Shown: positions 54,946-63,467, counted from the stretch's first letter. The stretch: DNA of 64,000 bases from Oscillospiraceae bacterium (GCA_902791235.1 CADAUV010000002.1:31243-95242); one strand, 5' to 3'. Notes: generated by a model from the letters alone, not told the origin. Translations and numbers: made by a program.

Positions 54946-56291
54946 TTCACGAAAATGACAATGTTGAAATAAACACCGAAAACGCACACAAATACGCAAG
55001 GCGTGATATAGCAAAGGGCGAGGCTGTAATCAAATACGGCTTTCAAATCGGCACGGCATTATGCGATATAAAAAAGGGCGAGCATATACATACTCACAAC
55101 CTTAAAACAAATCTTTCGGGCTGTCAAGAATACAGCTATAATCCCGAAAAAACGGATAATAAAAGCGCTGAGCCCGTAAGCATTGAGGCATATGTGAGGT
55201 CAGACGGCAGGATAGGAATAAGAAACGATATATGGATTATCCCCACCGTCGGCTGCATTAACAAAATTGCAGAGGCGATTGCCAAAAAAACAGGCGCAGT
55301 ATGTCTTACCCACCCCTACGGCTGCTCACAGCTTGGCGACGATATGCGTACTACGCAGAAAATACTCAGCGGACTTATAAAGCACCCGAATGCCGGAGGC
55401 GTGCTTGTGCTTGGACTCGGCTGTGAAAACAATAATATCACCGCGCTTAAAGAGGTCCTTGGAAAATACGATGAAAGCCGAGTTGCTTTTCTCAACGCGC
55501 AGGACTGCGAAAACGAGATTGCCGAGGGCGTAAGGCTCATTGAGGCTCTGAGGAAAAACGCCGAAAACGACAGGCGTGAAAGCGTACCGATTTCAAAGCT
55601 TGTTGTAGGTCTTAAATGCGGCGGAAGCGACGGGCTTTCGGGAATTACCGCAAACCCCATGGTGGGCAGACTTACGGACAGGCTTACTTCGATGAACGCC
55701 TCCTGCGTGCTTACCGAGGTACCCGAGATGTTCGGCGCGGAGCAGCTTCTTTTAAACCGCTGTGAAAACGAGAAGGTATTTAAAAAAGCCGTCAATATGA
55801 TTAACGGCTTTAAGGATTATTTTATTTCACACGGCGAGCCCGTGAGCGAGAATCCCTCGCCCGGTAACAAAGCGGGCGGTATCACCACGCTTGAGGAAAA
55901 GTCCCTCGGTTGTGTACAAAAGGGAGGACACTCTGTTATAAGAGATGTGCTTGACTACGGCGACACGGTTACAAAAAACGGTCTTCACCTTTTAAACGGA
56001 CCCGGCAACGATATGGTTGCAGTAACAAACCTGACCGCCTGCGGCTGTCATATATTTTTATTCACAACGGGAAGAGGTACGCCTCTCGGCGCGCCTGTGC
56101 CCACGCTCAAGCTTGCGACCAACACCAAGCTTGCGAATAAGAAAAAAAGCTGGATTGACTTTGACGCGCAGGGCGAAAGCGATGAAAAGCTCTTCGACCT
56201 GCTCATAAAAACAGTCAACGGCAGGGAGTGTATGAACGAGAAAAACTCCTGCCGTGAAATTGCCATATTCAAGGACGGCGTAACGCTCTGA
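54930..56291 (+). CDS. uxaA: Altronate dehydratase
   Basis: 453 residues. UxaA removes water from D-altronate to give 2-keto-3-deoxygluconate, the step after UxaB in galacturonate breakdown. The N-terminal SAF-type part (about 1-95) is followed by GRIGIRNDIWIIPTVGCINKIA, HPYGCSQLGDD, LGLGCENNNI, VGLKCGGSDGLSGITANP and VLTEVPEMFGAE, typical of the iron-dependent dehydratase. Overlap with the fusion gene by 16 bases indicates coupling. The isomerase uxaC and the KDG kinase and aldolase genes are not here. Confidence 0.95.
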   Translation: MGGFVIHENDNVEINTENAHKYARRDIAKGEAVIKYGFQIGTALCDIKKGEHIHTHNLKTNLSGCQEYSYNPEKTDNKSAEPVSIEAYVRSDGRIGIRNDIWIIPTVGCINKIAEAIAKKTGAVCLTHPYGCSQLGDDMRTTQKILSGLIKHPNAGGVLVLGLGCENNNITALKEVLGKYDESRVAFLNAQDCENEIAEGVRLIEALRKNAENDRRESVPISKLVVGLKCGGSDGLSGITANPMVGRLTDRLTSMNASCVLTEVPEMFGAEQLLLNRCENEKVFKKAVNMINGFKDYFISHGEPVSENPSPGNKAGGITTLEEKSLGCVQKGGHSVIRDVLDYGDTVTKNGLHLLNGPGNDMVAVTNLTACGCHIFLFTTGRGTPLGAPVPTLKLATNTKLANKKKSWIDFDAQGESDEKLFDLLIKTVNGRECMNEKNSCREIAIFKDGVTL

Positions 56292-56729
56292 TTACGAGTG
56301 GGCGCTGTTATAAAGCTCTTTAATATCTTTGGGAAGGCTGTCGGGAATTATCTCCGCCAGCCTTTTTTCATTACCGTCTTTAATTGCAGTTTCGTAATAC
56401 CAGCACTTGTACTTTACCATAGAGAGCATTTTTTCAAGCCTTGAGATTTCCTCCTCAATGGCTTCTTTTCTCGCTTTGAAAAGCTCAAGGCGTTTTTCGT
56501 AAGTGCTCTCACCCTGAACAGCCCAATCCATAAACTGCTTAATATCCTTGATTTCAAGTCCGCTCGCTTTAAGACATTCGATAACACGAAGCGCCTCAAG
56601 CTCCCTGTCGCTGAATCTGCGGATGCCCGACTGCCTTTCAATCTCGGGGAAAAGCCCCTCCTTGTCATAATATCTCAGCGTTGATACGGGGAGGGAAAAC
56701 ATCTCGGAAACCTGACCTATTGTATACAT
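56292..56729 (-). CDS. MerR family transcriptional regulator
   Basis: 145 residues from the ATG at 56729 (GAGGAG upstream). The winged HTH YTIGQVSEMFSLPVSTLRYYDKEGLFP (about 1-30) and RRFSDRELEALRVIECLKASGLEIKDIKQF (about 38-70) precede a coiled coil (LFKARKEAIEEEISRLEKMLSMVK) and a short C-terminus with no metal-binding cysteines. Effector unknown. It is divergent from the hydrolase gene at 56910 and the promoter between them has the 19-base spacer of MerR-activated genes. Confidence 0.92.
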   Translation of the reverse strand: MYTIGQVSEMFSLPVSTLRYYDKEGLFPEIERQSGIRRFSDRELEALRVIECLKASGLEIKDIKQFMDWAVQGESTYEKRLELFKARKEAIEEEISRLEKMLSMVKYKCWYYETAIKDGNEKRLAEIIPDSLPKDIKELYNSAHS

Positions 56730-56751
56730 AAAAATTCTCCTCAAAAAAAGC

Positions 56752-56782
56752 TTGACCTAAAGTCAGCTTTAGGTGTTATAGT
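56752..56782 (+). promoter_or_regulatory. MerR-type promoter and operator for the hydrolase gene
   Basis: TTGACC (56752-56757), an over-long 19-base spacer, TATAGT (56777-56782). The inverted repeat ACCTAAAG (56755-56762) with CTTTAGGT (56767-56774) lies inside the spacer, the standard layout for activation by MerR proteins. Confidence 0.85.
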
Positions 56783-56909
56783 AATATTGTAGCACAAAGG
56801 AAAATAAAATTCAATACTGTGCCAAATAATAAAATACGAACGGGCGCAAGCTGATAAATACCGAAAATCATCAGCCTGCACCTGAGCAAAACGCGAAAGA
56901 GAGGCAATT

Positions 56910-57908
56910 ATGATTAAAACAGAAAAACTTAATTTAACGCAGGAATGGGACAAAACCTTCGAGAAAAGCGACAGGGTAAATCACAGCAAGGTGTGCTTTG
57001 TTAACCGCTACGGAATCACGCTTGCAGGAGATTTATACGCACCGAAAAACGCTTCGGGCAAGCTCCCTGCAATCGCGGTATGCGGACCCTTCGGCGCTGT
57101 AAAGGAGCAGTGCTCGGGCCTTTACGCTCAGAAAATGGCGGAGCTTGGATACCTCACGCTTGCCTTTGACCCCTCCTTCACGGGCTAGAGCGGCGGTAAT
57201 GTCCGCTATATGGCTTCCCCCGATATAAACACCGAGGACTTTATGGCGGCTGTCGATTTTCTCTCGCTCTGCGATATGGCTGACCCTGAGAGAATAGGTA
57301 TTATCGGCATCTGCGGCTGGGGCGGTATGGCGATTAACACCGCGGCGCTTGATACAAGAATTAAAGCGACCGTCGCTTCCACTATGTACGATATGACGAG
57401 AGTTAACGCAAAGGGCTATTTTGACAGCGCCGACAGCGAGGAGGAGCGCTACAACGCAAAAAAGGCGATGTGCGCACAGAGGCTTGAGGATTTAAGAAAC
57501 GGCGAATACAAGCTTGGCGGCGGCGTTGTTGACCCGCTTCCCGAGGACGCTCCGTTCTTTGTGAAGGACTACTACGACTATTACAAGACGGACAGAGGTT
57601 ATCACGAGCGCTCGCTCAACTCGAACGGCGGATGGAATGTAATCGGCTGTGAGTCCTTCATCAATCAGCCGATACTTATGTACAGCAATGAAATCAGAAG
57701 CGCCGTTATGGTTATGCACGGCGACAAGGCGCACTCCTTCTACTTCGGCAAGGACGCATACGAAAACATGATTAAAGACAGCAAATACGCCGACAACAAG
57801 GAGCTTCTTGTAATCGAAGGCGCTGTCCACACCGACCTCTACGACGGCGGAGAAAACAATGTCATCCCGTTTGAAAAGCTCGATGAATTCTTCAAAAAGA
57901 ATATGTGA
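56910..57908 (+). pseudogene. Alpha/beta hydrolase (dienelactone hydrolase-like) with an in-frame TAG
   Basis: One frame of 332 codons is interrupted only by TAG at 57186-57188, after FDPSFTG and before SGGNVRYMASPDINTEDF. Both parts match one hydrolase: a GLTLAGDLY-like start (GITLAGDLYAPKNASGK), AVCGPFGAVKEQCSGLYAQKM, then the nucleophile motif GICGWGG, where Cys stands in place of Ser as in dienelactone hydrolase, and a C-terminal VIEGAVHTDLYD histidine. Relatives have a Glu at the stop (FTGESGG), so GAG to TAG is likely. The frame after it is well kept, implying a recent mutation, read-through or a base-calling error. MerR-controlled. A lipoprotein gene follows. Confidence 0.85.
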
Positions 57909-57909
57909 T

Positions 57910-58404
57910 ATGAAAAAGAATACTATTGTGCTTTTAATAAGTCTGCTTCTTGTTGTATTCACCGCCTGCAGTGCAAAAAGCGCGGATGTTACCACAGCGG
58001 CGGAAAGCACCGCCCTGCAGAGCGGGCAGACTACTGAAGCGCCGACGGCTGAAGCAAAGCTTACGCTCAGCATTGACGGCGAAAGCGCGCCTGTTATATG
58101 GGAGAATAACGAAAGCGTTGACGCGCTCAAGGAGCTTGTCAAGAGTTCCCCTCTTACAATTAAAGCCGAGAAATACGGCGGCTTTGAACAGGTCGGCGAA
58201 ATAGGTAAAAGTCTTCCCGAAAACGATGTCAGCATCACCACGCAGGCAGGTGATATTATGCTTTACACAGGCGACAGACTTGTGTTATTTTACGGCTCTA
58301 ACACCTGGGAATATACAAGGCTCGGCAGAATTGACCTTCCCGATGAGGAGATAAGCCGTCTGCTTTCAGATAAACCCGTAACCGTTACAATCGAGTACAG
58401 ATAA
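57910..58404 (+). CDS. Cyclophilin-like lipoprotein
   Basis: 164 residues starting at the ATG one base after the hydrolase stop. The signal MKKNTIVLLISLLLVVFTACS carries lipobox TACS, and a threonine/alanine-rich linker follows (about 22-50). The rest (LTLSIDGESAPVIWENNESVDALKEL, GDIMLYTGDRLVLFYGSNTWEYTRLGRI) resembles the cyclophilin-like domain found in clostridial lipoproteins next to hydrolases. Peptidyl-prolyl isomerase activity is unproven for this type. It is co-transcribed with the hydrolase. Confidence 0.8.
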   Translation: MKKNTIVLLISLLLVVFTACSAKSADVTTAAESTALQSGQTTEAPTAEAKLTLSIDGESAPVIWENNESVDALKELVKSSPLTIKAEKYGGFEQVGEIGKSLPENDVSITTQAGDIMLYTGDRLVLFYGSNTWEYTRLGRIDLPDEEISRLLSDKPVTVTIEYR

Positions 58405-58487
58405 CAGCCCAATGAGTCTGTACTTTTCATCCGAAAAATGGTATAATACCGCTTGCAAAAAATGATACGGGAGAAATATGAGGTAAT

Positions 58488-58811
58488 ATGATTACAATAA
58501 ATATCTATTATACAGGCGAAGGCAAGGGCGACGCAAAAGCTTTTGCAGATGAAATGGAGAGAAGCGGCATTGCGTCAAGAATACGCGCGGAAAAAGGCAA
58601 TCTCAGATATGATTACTTCTCGCCTTTTAATGATGAAGGCACCGTGCTTCTTATTGACAGCTGGGAAAATCAGGAGGCAATCGACCATCACCACTCCTCG
58701 CCGATGATGGAGGAAATTGCAGCGCTTCGTGAAAAATACAACCTTCATATGAAGGTGGAGCGCTATATCTCCGACGAGTACAAAGCTGACGAAAAATTTA
58801 TAAGAAAGTAA
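58488..58811 (+). CDS. Antibiotic biosynthesis monooxygenase / quinol monooxygenase family
   Basis: 107 residues. The ABM ferredoxin-like fold is shown by MITINIYYTGEGKGDAKAFADEM, GNLRYDYFSPFNDEGTVLLIDSWENQEAIDHHHSSPMM read in blocks. Family members oxidise quinols, break down haem, or have unknown roles. A -10-like TATAAT is at 58442-58447 without a clear -35, so it may also be read from the upstream unit. The partner genes downstream are DUF1349 and an esterase. Confidence 0.85.
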   Translation: MITINIYYTGEGKGDAKAFADEMERSGIASRIRAEKGNLRYDYFSPFNDEGTVLLIDSWENQEAIDHHHSSPMMEEIAALREKYNLHMKVERYISDEYKADEKFIRK

Positions 58812-58831
58812 TAACGGAGAAGCTGTTTAAT

Positions 58832-59440
58832 ATGAAGATTGATACCGATAAAATGCAATGGACAAGAAAGCCTCAGCGCTGCAGCGTCGGGGCTGACAGA
58901 ATTGAGATAATCACCGAGCCGTTTACCGACCTGTGGCAGAGAACCTACTACCATTTCAGAAACGACAACGCTCCCCTTCTTCAGATGAAAACGCAGGAGA
59001 AGTACTTTTCCTTCACGCTCAAGACGGAGTACGAAACGAAGGTGCGCTACGACCAGAGCGGAATTGTAATGTACCTTGACAGCGATAACTGGCTGAAGGC
59101 TTCCGTCGAATATGAAAACGACAGGATACAAAGGCTCGGAAGCGTTGTTACAAATAACGGCTATTCAGACTGGTCCTCAGTCGATATAGACGCGTCGGTA
59201 AAGTCGATGTGGTTCAGACTGAGCAGAAGGGATGACGACTTCTGCATTGAAAACTCCCTTGACGGCATAAATTTCAGACAGATGAGAATTTGTCATATGT
59301 TTGGCGTAAAGGACGAAATCAGCTTCGGCATCTACGCCTGCAGTGCGGAAAATTCATCCTTCAAAGCCGTCTTTACGGAAATGCAAATCACCGAATGTAA
59401 ATGGCTTGCTCACGACGGGCAGGCACCCGATGAGGAATGA
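58832..59440 (+). CDS. DUF1349 concanavalin-like protein
   Basis: 202 residues, soluble, rich in beta strands. WTRKPQRCSVGADRIEIITEPFTDLWQRTYYHFRND, YDQSGIVMYLDSDNWLKASVEYEND and SDWSSVDI are the conserved blocks of DUF1349, a concanavalin A-like domain sometimes called regulation of enolase protein 1. It probably binds a carbohydrate; no enzymatic role is known. It follows the monooxygenase after 20 bases, and its stop overlaps the unused upstream ATG of the esterase. Confidence 0.85.
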   Translation: MKIDTDKMQWTRKPQRCSVGADRIEIITEPFTDLWQRTYYHFRNDNAPLLQMKTQEKYFSFTLKTEYETKVRYDQSGIVMYLDSDNWLKASVEYENDRIQRLGSVVTNNGYSDWSSVDIDASVKSMWFRLSRRDDDFCIENSLDGINFRQMRICHMFGVKDEISFGIYACSAENSSFKAVFTEMQITECKWLAHDGQAPDEE

Positions 59441-59442
59441 AT

Positions 59443-60462
59443 ATGAGATTAAAAACTAAGCTTACCGCTCTGCTTTCAGCCATATTGCTCCTTTTCTCAA
59501 TGACGGCATGCAGCACAAATGATACGGCGCTGACAACGCAGACCACGCAGCAGAATATCAGCACCGGCGGCGGTAATCAGGCAGGCACTTTTTCGCCAAC
59601 GCTTACACCAATCAGCGATGAATACTATAAAGCCGTTGAAGGCTCAACCCCTTCCGAGAAAATCACCTACACCCACGGCGACCACACCAAGGAAGCGATT
59701 GTTTATCTTCCGCCTGATTACAGCGAAAGCGAGAAGTACAATGTGCTTTATATCATAGGCGGCGTGAGCGCTGACGAAACGGCTTTCTTCGGCGAAGCAG
59801 GCAGCGAGGCAACGCTTAAAAACATCCTTGATAATATGATTAAAAACGGCGATATCGAGCCGATGATTGCGGTTAATCCCGCCTTTTATCCGAACGACGA
59901 CATCAGGCTCGGTGATATGAGCCTTACGGCAATGCTCGAGGATTTCGAGGAGGAGCTAAGAGATATAATAATCCCGACTGTTGAAAGCAAATATTCAACC
60001 TACGCAGAGGAGGTAACGCCTCAGGGTATTGAGGCTTCAAGGGCTCACAGGGCGTTTTCGGGCTTTTCAATGGGTGGTGCCGTCGCATGGTACACGCTTA
60101 CTCAGAGCCTTGACTATTTCTACTACTTCGCACCGATGGCGGCAGGCAGCTTTGAGGATTACGACAACGATTACGAGTATGCTGTCGGAAGTGCGCTCAG
60201 AGAGGAGCTTAACAGGCTCGGCTATAAAAACAATGAGTTTTTCATTTCCTGCGCGGAGGGCACGGAGGATGTTACCTACGAAAAAATGGAGCTTCTGATG
60301 GAGAGATTCCGCGAGGAGTACCCTGACCTCTTCATTTTCACCGACAGCGACAAATCGCAGGGAAATATTACCTATAAGATTAAGGACGGCGCGAAGCACG
60401 AATATGCAAACGCGTATGAATATCTGTACAATTCGCTCAGCGCTTTCTGGGGAAAGAGATAA
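59443..60462 (+). CDS. Esterase-D/feruloyl-esterase-like lipoprotein
   Basis: 339 residues from the ATG at 59443; GAGG at 59433-59436 is well spaced for it and too close for the ATG at 59437. The signal ends in lipobox MTAC (SMTACSTND), followed by a Thr/Gln-rich linker. The alpha/beta hydrolase domain begins at about residue 60 (ITYTHGDHTKEAIVYLPPDYSESEKYNVLYIIGG) and has nucleophile S209 in SGFSMGGAVAW and a C-terminal GAKHEY histidine. Such CE1-like enzymes remove feruloyl or acetyl groups from plant polysaccharides. It is exported and membrane-anchored. Confidence 0.85.
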   Translation: MRLKTKLTALLSAILLLFSMTACSTNDTALTTQTTQQNISTGGGNQAGTFSPTLTPISDEYYKAVEGSTPSEKITYTHGDHTKEAIVYLPPDYSESEKYNVLYIIGGVSADETAFFGEAGSEATLKNILDNMIKNGDIEPMIAVNPAFYPNDDIRLGDMSLTAMLEDFEEELRDIIIPTVESKYSTYAEEVTPQGIEASRAHRAFSGFSMGGAVAWYTLTQSLDYFYYFAPMAAGSFEDYDNDYEYAVGSALREELNRLGYKNNEFFISCAEGTEDVTYEKMELLMERFREEYPDLFIFTDSDKSQGNITYKIKDGAKHEYANAYEYLYNSLSAFWGKR

Positions 60463-60489
60463 GAGATTAAAACGAGGCACCCGTTCCCC

Positions 60490-60518
60490 TTGGCTTTTTA
60501 CGGGAAATATGTTATAAT
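60490..60518 (+). promoter_or_regulatory. budA promoter
   Basis: TTGGCT (60490-60495), 17 bases, TATAAT (60513-60518). Confidence 0.65.
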
Positions 60519-60547
60519 TACAAAAAATATTTTTCGGAGAGTTTAAT

Positions 60548-61273
60548 ATGAAAGAGCTAAAAATGTTTCAGATTTCAACGCTGCAGGCCTTAATGCTCGG
60601 ATACACAAAATCCGTAATAACTGTTGAGGAGTTATTAAAACACGGCGACACGGGGCTTGGCACATTTGAGGATGTAAACGGCGAAATGATTGTTCTTGAC
60701 GGCCACTGCTATCAGGCTAAATCAGACGGAACAATCAACGAGGCGGACAGCGATACGGGCGTTCCCTTCTGCGCTGTTTCATTTATTGACCCGCAAAATG
60801 AAATTGACTTGGAAAACATCAGAAGCATTGATGATTTAAAGAGATTCCTCGATATAACGATTGATGAGAGCTTCGCGCTCAACAGTATGCATATTGTCAG
60901 GGTTGACGGCTGTTTCAACAAGGTTATGGCACGCTCAGAGGACGGACTCAAATCACGCCATGTCGAGCTTAAAAAAATCCTTGAAAACAATCAAAAGGAT
61001 TTCTGCTTTGAGAATATAAGGGGCGCTTTGGTTTGCATCTATTTCCCCGACTATATGGACGGAATTAATGCACCGGGCTGGCATCTCCACTTCGTATCGG
61101 AGGACAAAAAAAGCGGAGGTCATGTATTTGATATCGACCTGAAGCACGGCAAAGCGCTGTTCAGCAGGATAAGCACAATTGAAATCAAATTCCCTGCGAC
61201 AGCGGAGTTTGATACCTATGCTCTCAAGGAAGCGTCTAAAAAGGACATCAAAGCTGTTGAGCAGGGAAAATAA
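60548..61273 (+). CDS. budA: Alpha-acetolactate decarboxylase
   Basis: 241 residues. It converts acetolactate to acetoin, and in organisms that also make branched-chain amino acids it can divert acetolactate. The N-terminal MFQISTLQALMLGYTKSVITVEELL, GTFEDVNGEMIVLDG and the zinc-binding histidines in PGWHLHF (H179, H181) plus GGHVFD fit the family. TTCGGAGAG precedes the ATG. The usual partner acetolactate synthase is not next to it. It is monocistronic. Confidence 0.93.
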   Translation: MKELKMFQISTLQALMLGYTKSVITVEELLKHGDTGLGTFEDVNGEMIVLDGHCYQAKSDGTINEADSDTGVPFCAVSFIDPQNEIDLENIRSIDDLKRFLDITIDESFALNSMHIVRVDGCFNKVMARSEDGLKSRHVELKKILENNQKDFCFENIRGALVCIYFPDYMDGINAPGWHLHFVSEDKKSGGHVFDIDLKHGKALFSRISTIEIKFPATAEFDTYALKEASKKDIKAVEQGK

Positions 61274-61290
61274 GAATAACAGAGTGAATA

Positions 61291-61328
61291 AAAAACCGCC
61301 TGTATACTTGCGTATTCAGGCGGTTTTT
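61291..61328 (+). terminator. Terminator of budA
   Basis: AAAACCGCCTG pairs with CAGGCGGTTTTT, with a 14-base loop. Confidence 0.82.
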
Positions 61329-61393
61329 ATGTCCTTAGGAGCAAAAGGTCAAAGCCAAAGCCAAAACCTAACCTTTTTATGACGGGCTTGTAT

Positions 61394-61555
61394 TCCTCAC
61401 GCCTATGGATATTGCAAAGGCGATGGACTGCTCTGTGCCTACGGCGCGCTCGCTCTTTTACCGCGATGATTTCCCCGGGCTCAAAATTGGGAAAAAAATA
61501 TAAGGTGCTGAAAAGCGCCTTTCTCAAATTGTGTAGTGAGAGACATTTTGATTGA
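61394..61555. repeat. Direct repeat, left copy, flanking the SAP-nuclease gene
   Basis: About 160 bases from TCCTCACGC to GTGAGAGACATTTTGATTGA match 63306-63467 with scattered substitutions and one small length change. The two copies bracket the A+T-rich gene at 61623. Confidence 0.8.
61405..61555 (+). pseudogene. Decayed HTH (excisionase-like) gene, left copy
   Basis: The frame MDIAKAMDCSVPTARSLFYR, then DDFPGLKIGKK, is a helix-turn-helix of the small excisionase/MerR-like DNA-binding type. It runs into a stop in a run of seven A; dropping one A restores YKVLKSAFLKLCSERHFD up to TGA at 61553-61555. No ribosome site lies at the ATG, so it looks like a remnant. A close copy lies at 63317, and the block 61394-61555 is directly repeated there. 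Confidence 0.65.
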
Positions 61556-61575
61556 ATAGCACTATAAATTATATT

Positions 61576-61604
61576 TTGACATTATTATTCACTTATGTTA
61601 GAAT
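61576..61604 (+). promoter_or_regulatory. Promoter of the SAP-nuclease gene
   Basis: TTGACA (61576-61581), 17 bases, TAGAAT (61599-61604), in the A+T-rich sequence just after the left repeat. Confidence 0.75.
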
Positions 61605-61622
61605 TATAATGAGGTGGATTAT

Positions 61623-63161
61623 ATGGATTTTATTAGTTATATTGAGCAAATACCTAATACAACTATAGCTAAACGTATTGCATCTGCTTATGTAGCTGAT
61701 TATAGGCGGTTAGACTTTGATGAAATCAAAAAGTTTTTAGCAAAAACGGCTAAACAATATACTTCATATGAAAACATTTCTGCAAGACTTGATGAGTTGA
61801 ATTTAGACAGCAACCGTGCAGTAAGAATTATTGCTCCTATTCTAATTAGAGATTACTTGCTAGACCAAGATGATTTTATTTCTACACAAAAAGATACTGA
61901 CACTGCTATAATGAATTATGAAAAAAACATTATAGACGAGTCTAATAATTTCGATAGTCATAAAATCCCTAAAGATTTTGCTTTGTTTAAGCATATGTTA
62001 GATACGGCTTGGGCTTGGAATGATGATATTTCTGTTGATGAGAAAAATCTGATTGAAGAATTAAGGAAGTATCTTTCTATTACTACAAAAGAACAACATA
62101 TTTTAGAAGCAAAATCTGGTAGATTCCCTAATCCAGAAAATGCACTACATACTTTTGACGACATCGACGCTACCCGTAGATTACTTCAATCAAAAGGATT
62201 ACTATTTGCCATTAAGAATTCTGACGGAAATATATGCGATATTATTCCATCTGATATTGCTAAAGAAATTCGCAAATATTATCATATAGAAATTCGTTCC
62301 TATGGTTATGAAAACCTCGTTGATTATGTTATTCGTAAGACTAAAAAACAGTATCTTCTTGATATAGTTAATAAGGCTAGTGAAAACGACCAAAAAGCCG
62401 CTATTGCTATGTCAAATAATCCAACTGTTAATGAATTGAAAGAAAACATCCTTAAAGTAGTCCAGCCATCCAATTTAATAGGTGGATTTTCCGTATATGA
62501 CGGACTTAATGTAACTGTGTTACAGAAATGGTGCGCAGATATAGGTTTAAATGTATCAGGCACAAAAAAAGCGTTAATTGATAGAATTCTCGAATATTAC
62601 GATTCAATGCGTAGAATTGAATTAAAAACAGAAGATGAAAGAGAAAGATTAATCCCTGTTTTTGAGCAATTAGCAAATCGAGATTTGAAATATCTCAGGG
62701 CGAATAAAGTTATTGACAAAGATTTGCAATGTGAACATCTTTTTGAGGATGCAACTAATTACATTTTTGAAAAAATGTTACTGAATAAACCTTTAACACT
62801 TACGGGAACAGACCATCCTGATGGTAAGTTATCATTTAAAGACAAGTATATTATGTGGGATAACAAATCAAAGGAAACACCTGTAAACTTAAAAGACCAT
62901 ATTCAACAGTTTGACCGTTATATAAAAACGTCTGAAAAAGATGTTGTTGTATTTATGGTTATTGCACCTGATTTCACATCTCAAAGTATTCAGGAATGCG
63001 TAGACTATTCTTTAAACAATGATACGCAAATATTACTGATTACAGCTAAAGAATTAAAAACTGTTGCAGAAACATGGAACAAGAAGAATCACGGAAAAAT
63101 TTTCAATTTGGGATACTTTAAGCAAAACGGAAGATTTGATATAAATCTTTTAAATCTGTAA
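61623..63161 (+). CDS. SAP-domain protein with PD-(D/E)xK-like nuclease region
   Basis: 512 residues from the ATG at 61623 (GAGGTGG upstream). The N-terminal 280 residues are helical and unrecognised (IEQIPNTTIAKRIASAYVAD at the start). Residues about 298-332 (LQKWCADIGLNVSGTKKALIDRI) form a SAP domain, a small DNA-binding helix pair. From about 370 the protein has CEHLFEDATNYIFEKML, TGTDHPDGKLSF, then D413-N-K-S-K, which reads as the D...(D/E)xK core of restriction-type nucleases, and a Rossmann-like VVVFMVIAPDF strand. Codons are strongly A+T-rich, unlike neighbours, and decayed HTH copies flank it. I infer horizontal transfer and a possible single-gene defence nuclease. Function untested. 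Confidence 0.7.
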   Translation: MDFISYIEQIPNTTIAKRIASAYVADYRRLDFDEIKKFLAKTAKQYTSYENISARLDELNLDSNRAVRIIAPILIRDYLLDQDDFISTQKDTDTAIMNYEKNIIDESNNFDSHKIPKDFALFKHMLDTAWAWNDDISVDEKNLIEELRKYLSITTKEQHILEAKSGRFPNPENALHTFDDIDATRRLLQSKGLLFAIKNSDGNICDIIPSDIAKEIRKYYHIEIRSYGYENLVDYVIRKTKKQYLLDIVNKASENDQKAAIAMSNNPTVNELKENILKVVQPSNLIGGFSVYDGLNVTVLQKWCADIGLNVSGTKKALIDRILEYYDSMRRIELKTEDERERLIPVFEQLANRDLKYLRANKVIDKDLQCEHLFEDATNYIFEKMLLNKPLTLTGTDHPDGKLSFKDKYIMWDNKSKETPVNLKDHIQQFDRYIKTSEKDVVVFMVIAPDFTSQSIQECVDYSLNNDTQILLITAKELKTVAETWNKKNHGKIFNLGYFKQNGRFDINLLNL

Positions 63162-63233
63162 ATGTTATTGTTGCAACTTTGTTGCAATTCAACGAATCTG
63201 AGGCTGTCTCAAGCAATCTCAAGTAAAATCAGG

Positions 63234-63275
63234 AAATCCCCCAAAGCCACTGTTTAAGCGGTTTTGGGGGATTTT
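63234..63275 (+). terminator. Terminator after the SAP-nuclease gene
   Basis: AAATCCCCCAAAGCC pairs with GGTTTTGGGGGATTTT. A second small hairpin GACGGGTT/AACCCGTC lies at 63289-63307. The bases between the stop at 63161 and this point (GTTGCAACTTTGTTGCAA and a CTCAAGCAATCTCAAG stretch) contain no gene. Confidence 0.75.
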
Positions 63276-63305
63276 AGCATAAGTTAAGGACGGGTTGAAA
63301 ACCCG

Positions 63306-63467
63306 TCCTCACACCGATGGATATTGCCAAGGCGATGGACTGCTCCGTACCGACAGCGCGCTCGCTCTTTTACCGTGATGATTTCCCCGGACTCAAAATC
63401 GGGAAGAAAGGGGTATTAATGTAAAAGCGCGTTTCTCAAATTGTGTAGTGAGAGACACTTTGACTGA
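63306..63467. repeat. Direct repeat, right copy
   Basis: Matches 61394-61555 from TCCTCACAC to GTGAGAGACACTTTGACTGA, with silent-type differences in the HTH-coding part and a small change after GGGAAGAAA. Confidence 0.8.
63317..63467 (+). pseudogene. Decayed HTH (excisionase-like) gene, right copy
   Basis: The start MDIAKAMDCSVPTARSLFYR then DDFPGLKIGKK is identical in protein to the left copy, although third codon positions differ. It ends early at GVLM-stop. The tail KSAFLKLCSERHFD is still readable in another frame. Silent differences mean that the two copies diverged for some time under selection on the protein before decay. Confidence 0.65.

Noticed and set aside
57186-57188. Amber recoding (pyrrolysine or suppressor)
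   Set aside because: Only one in-frame TAG was found, the residue in relatives is probably Glu, and TAG also serves as a normal stop at 49072 and 63772. A nonsense mutation or base error is simpler.
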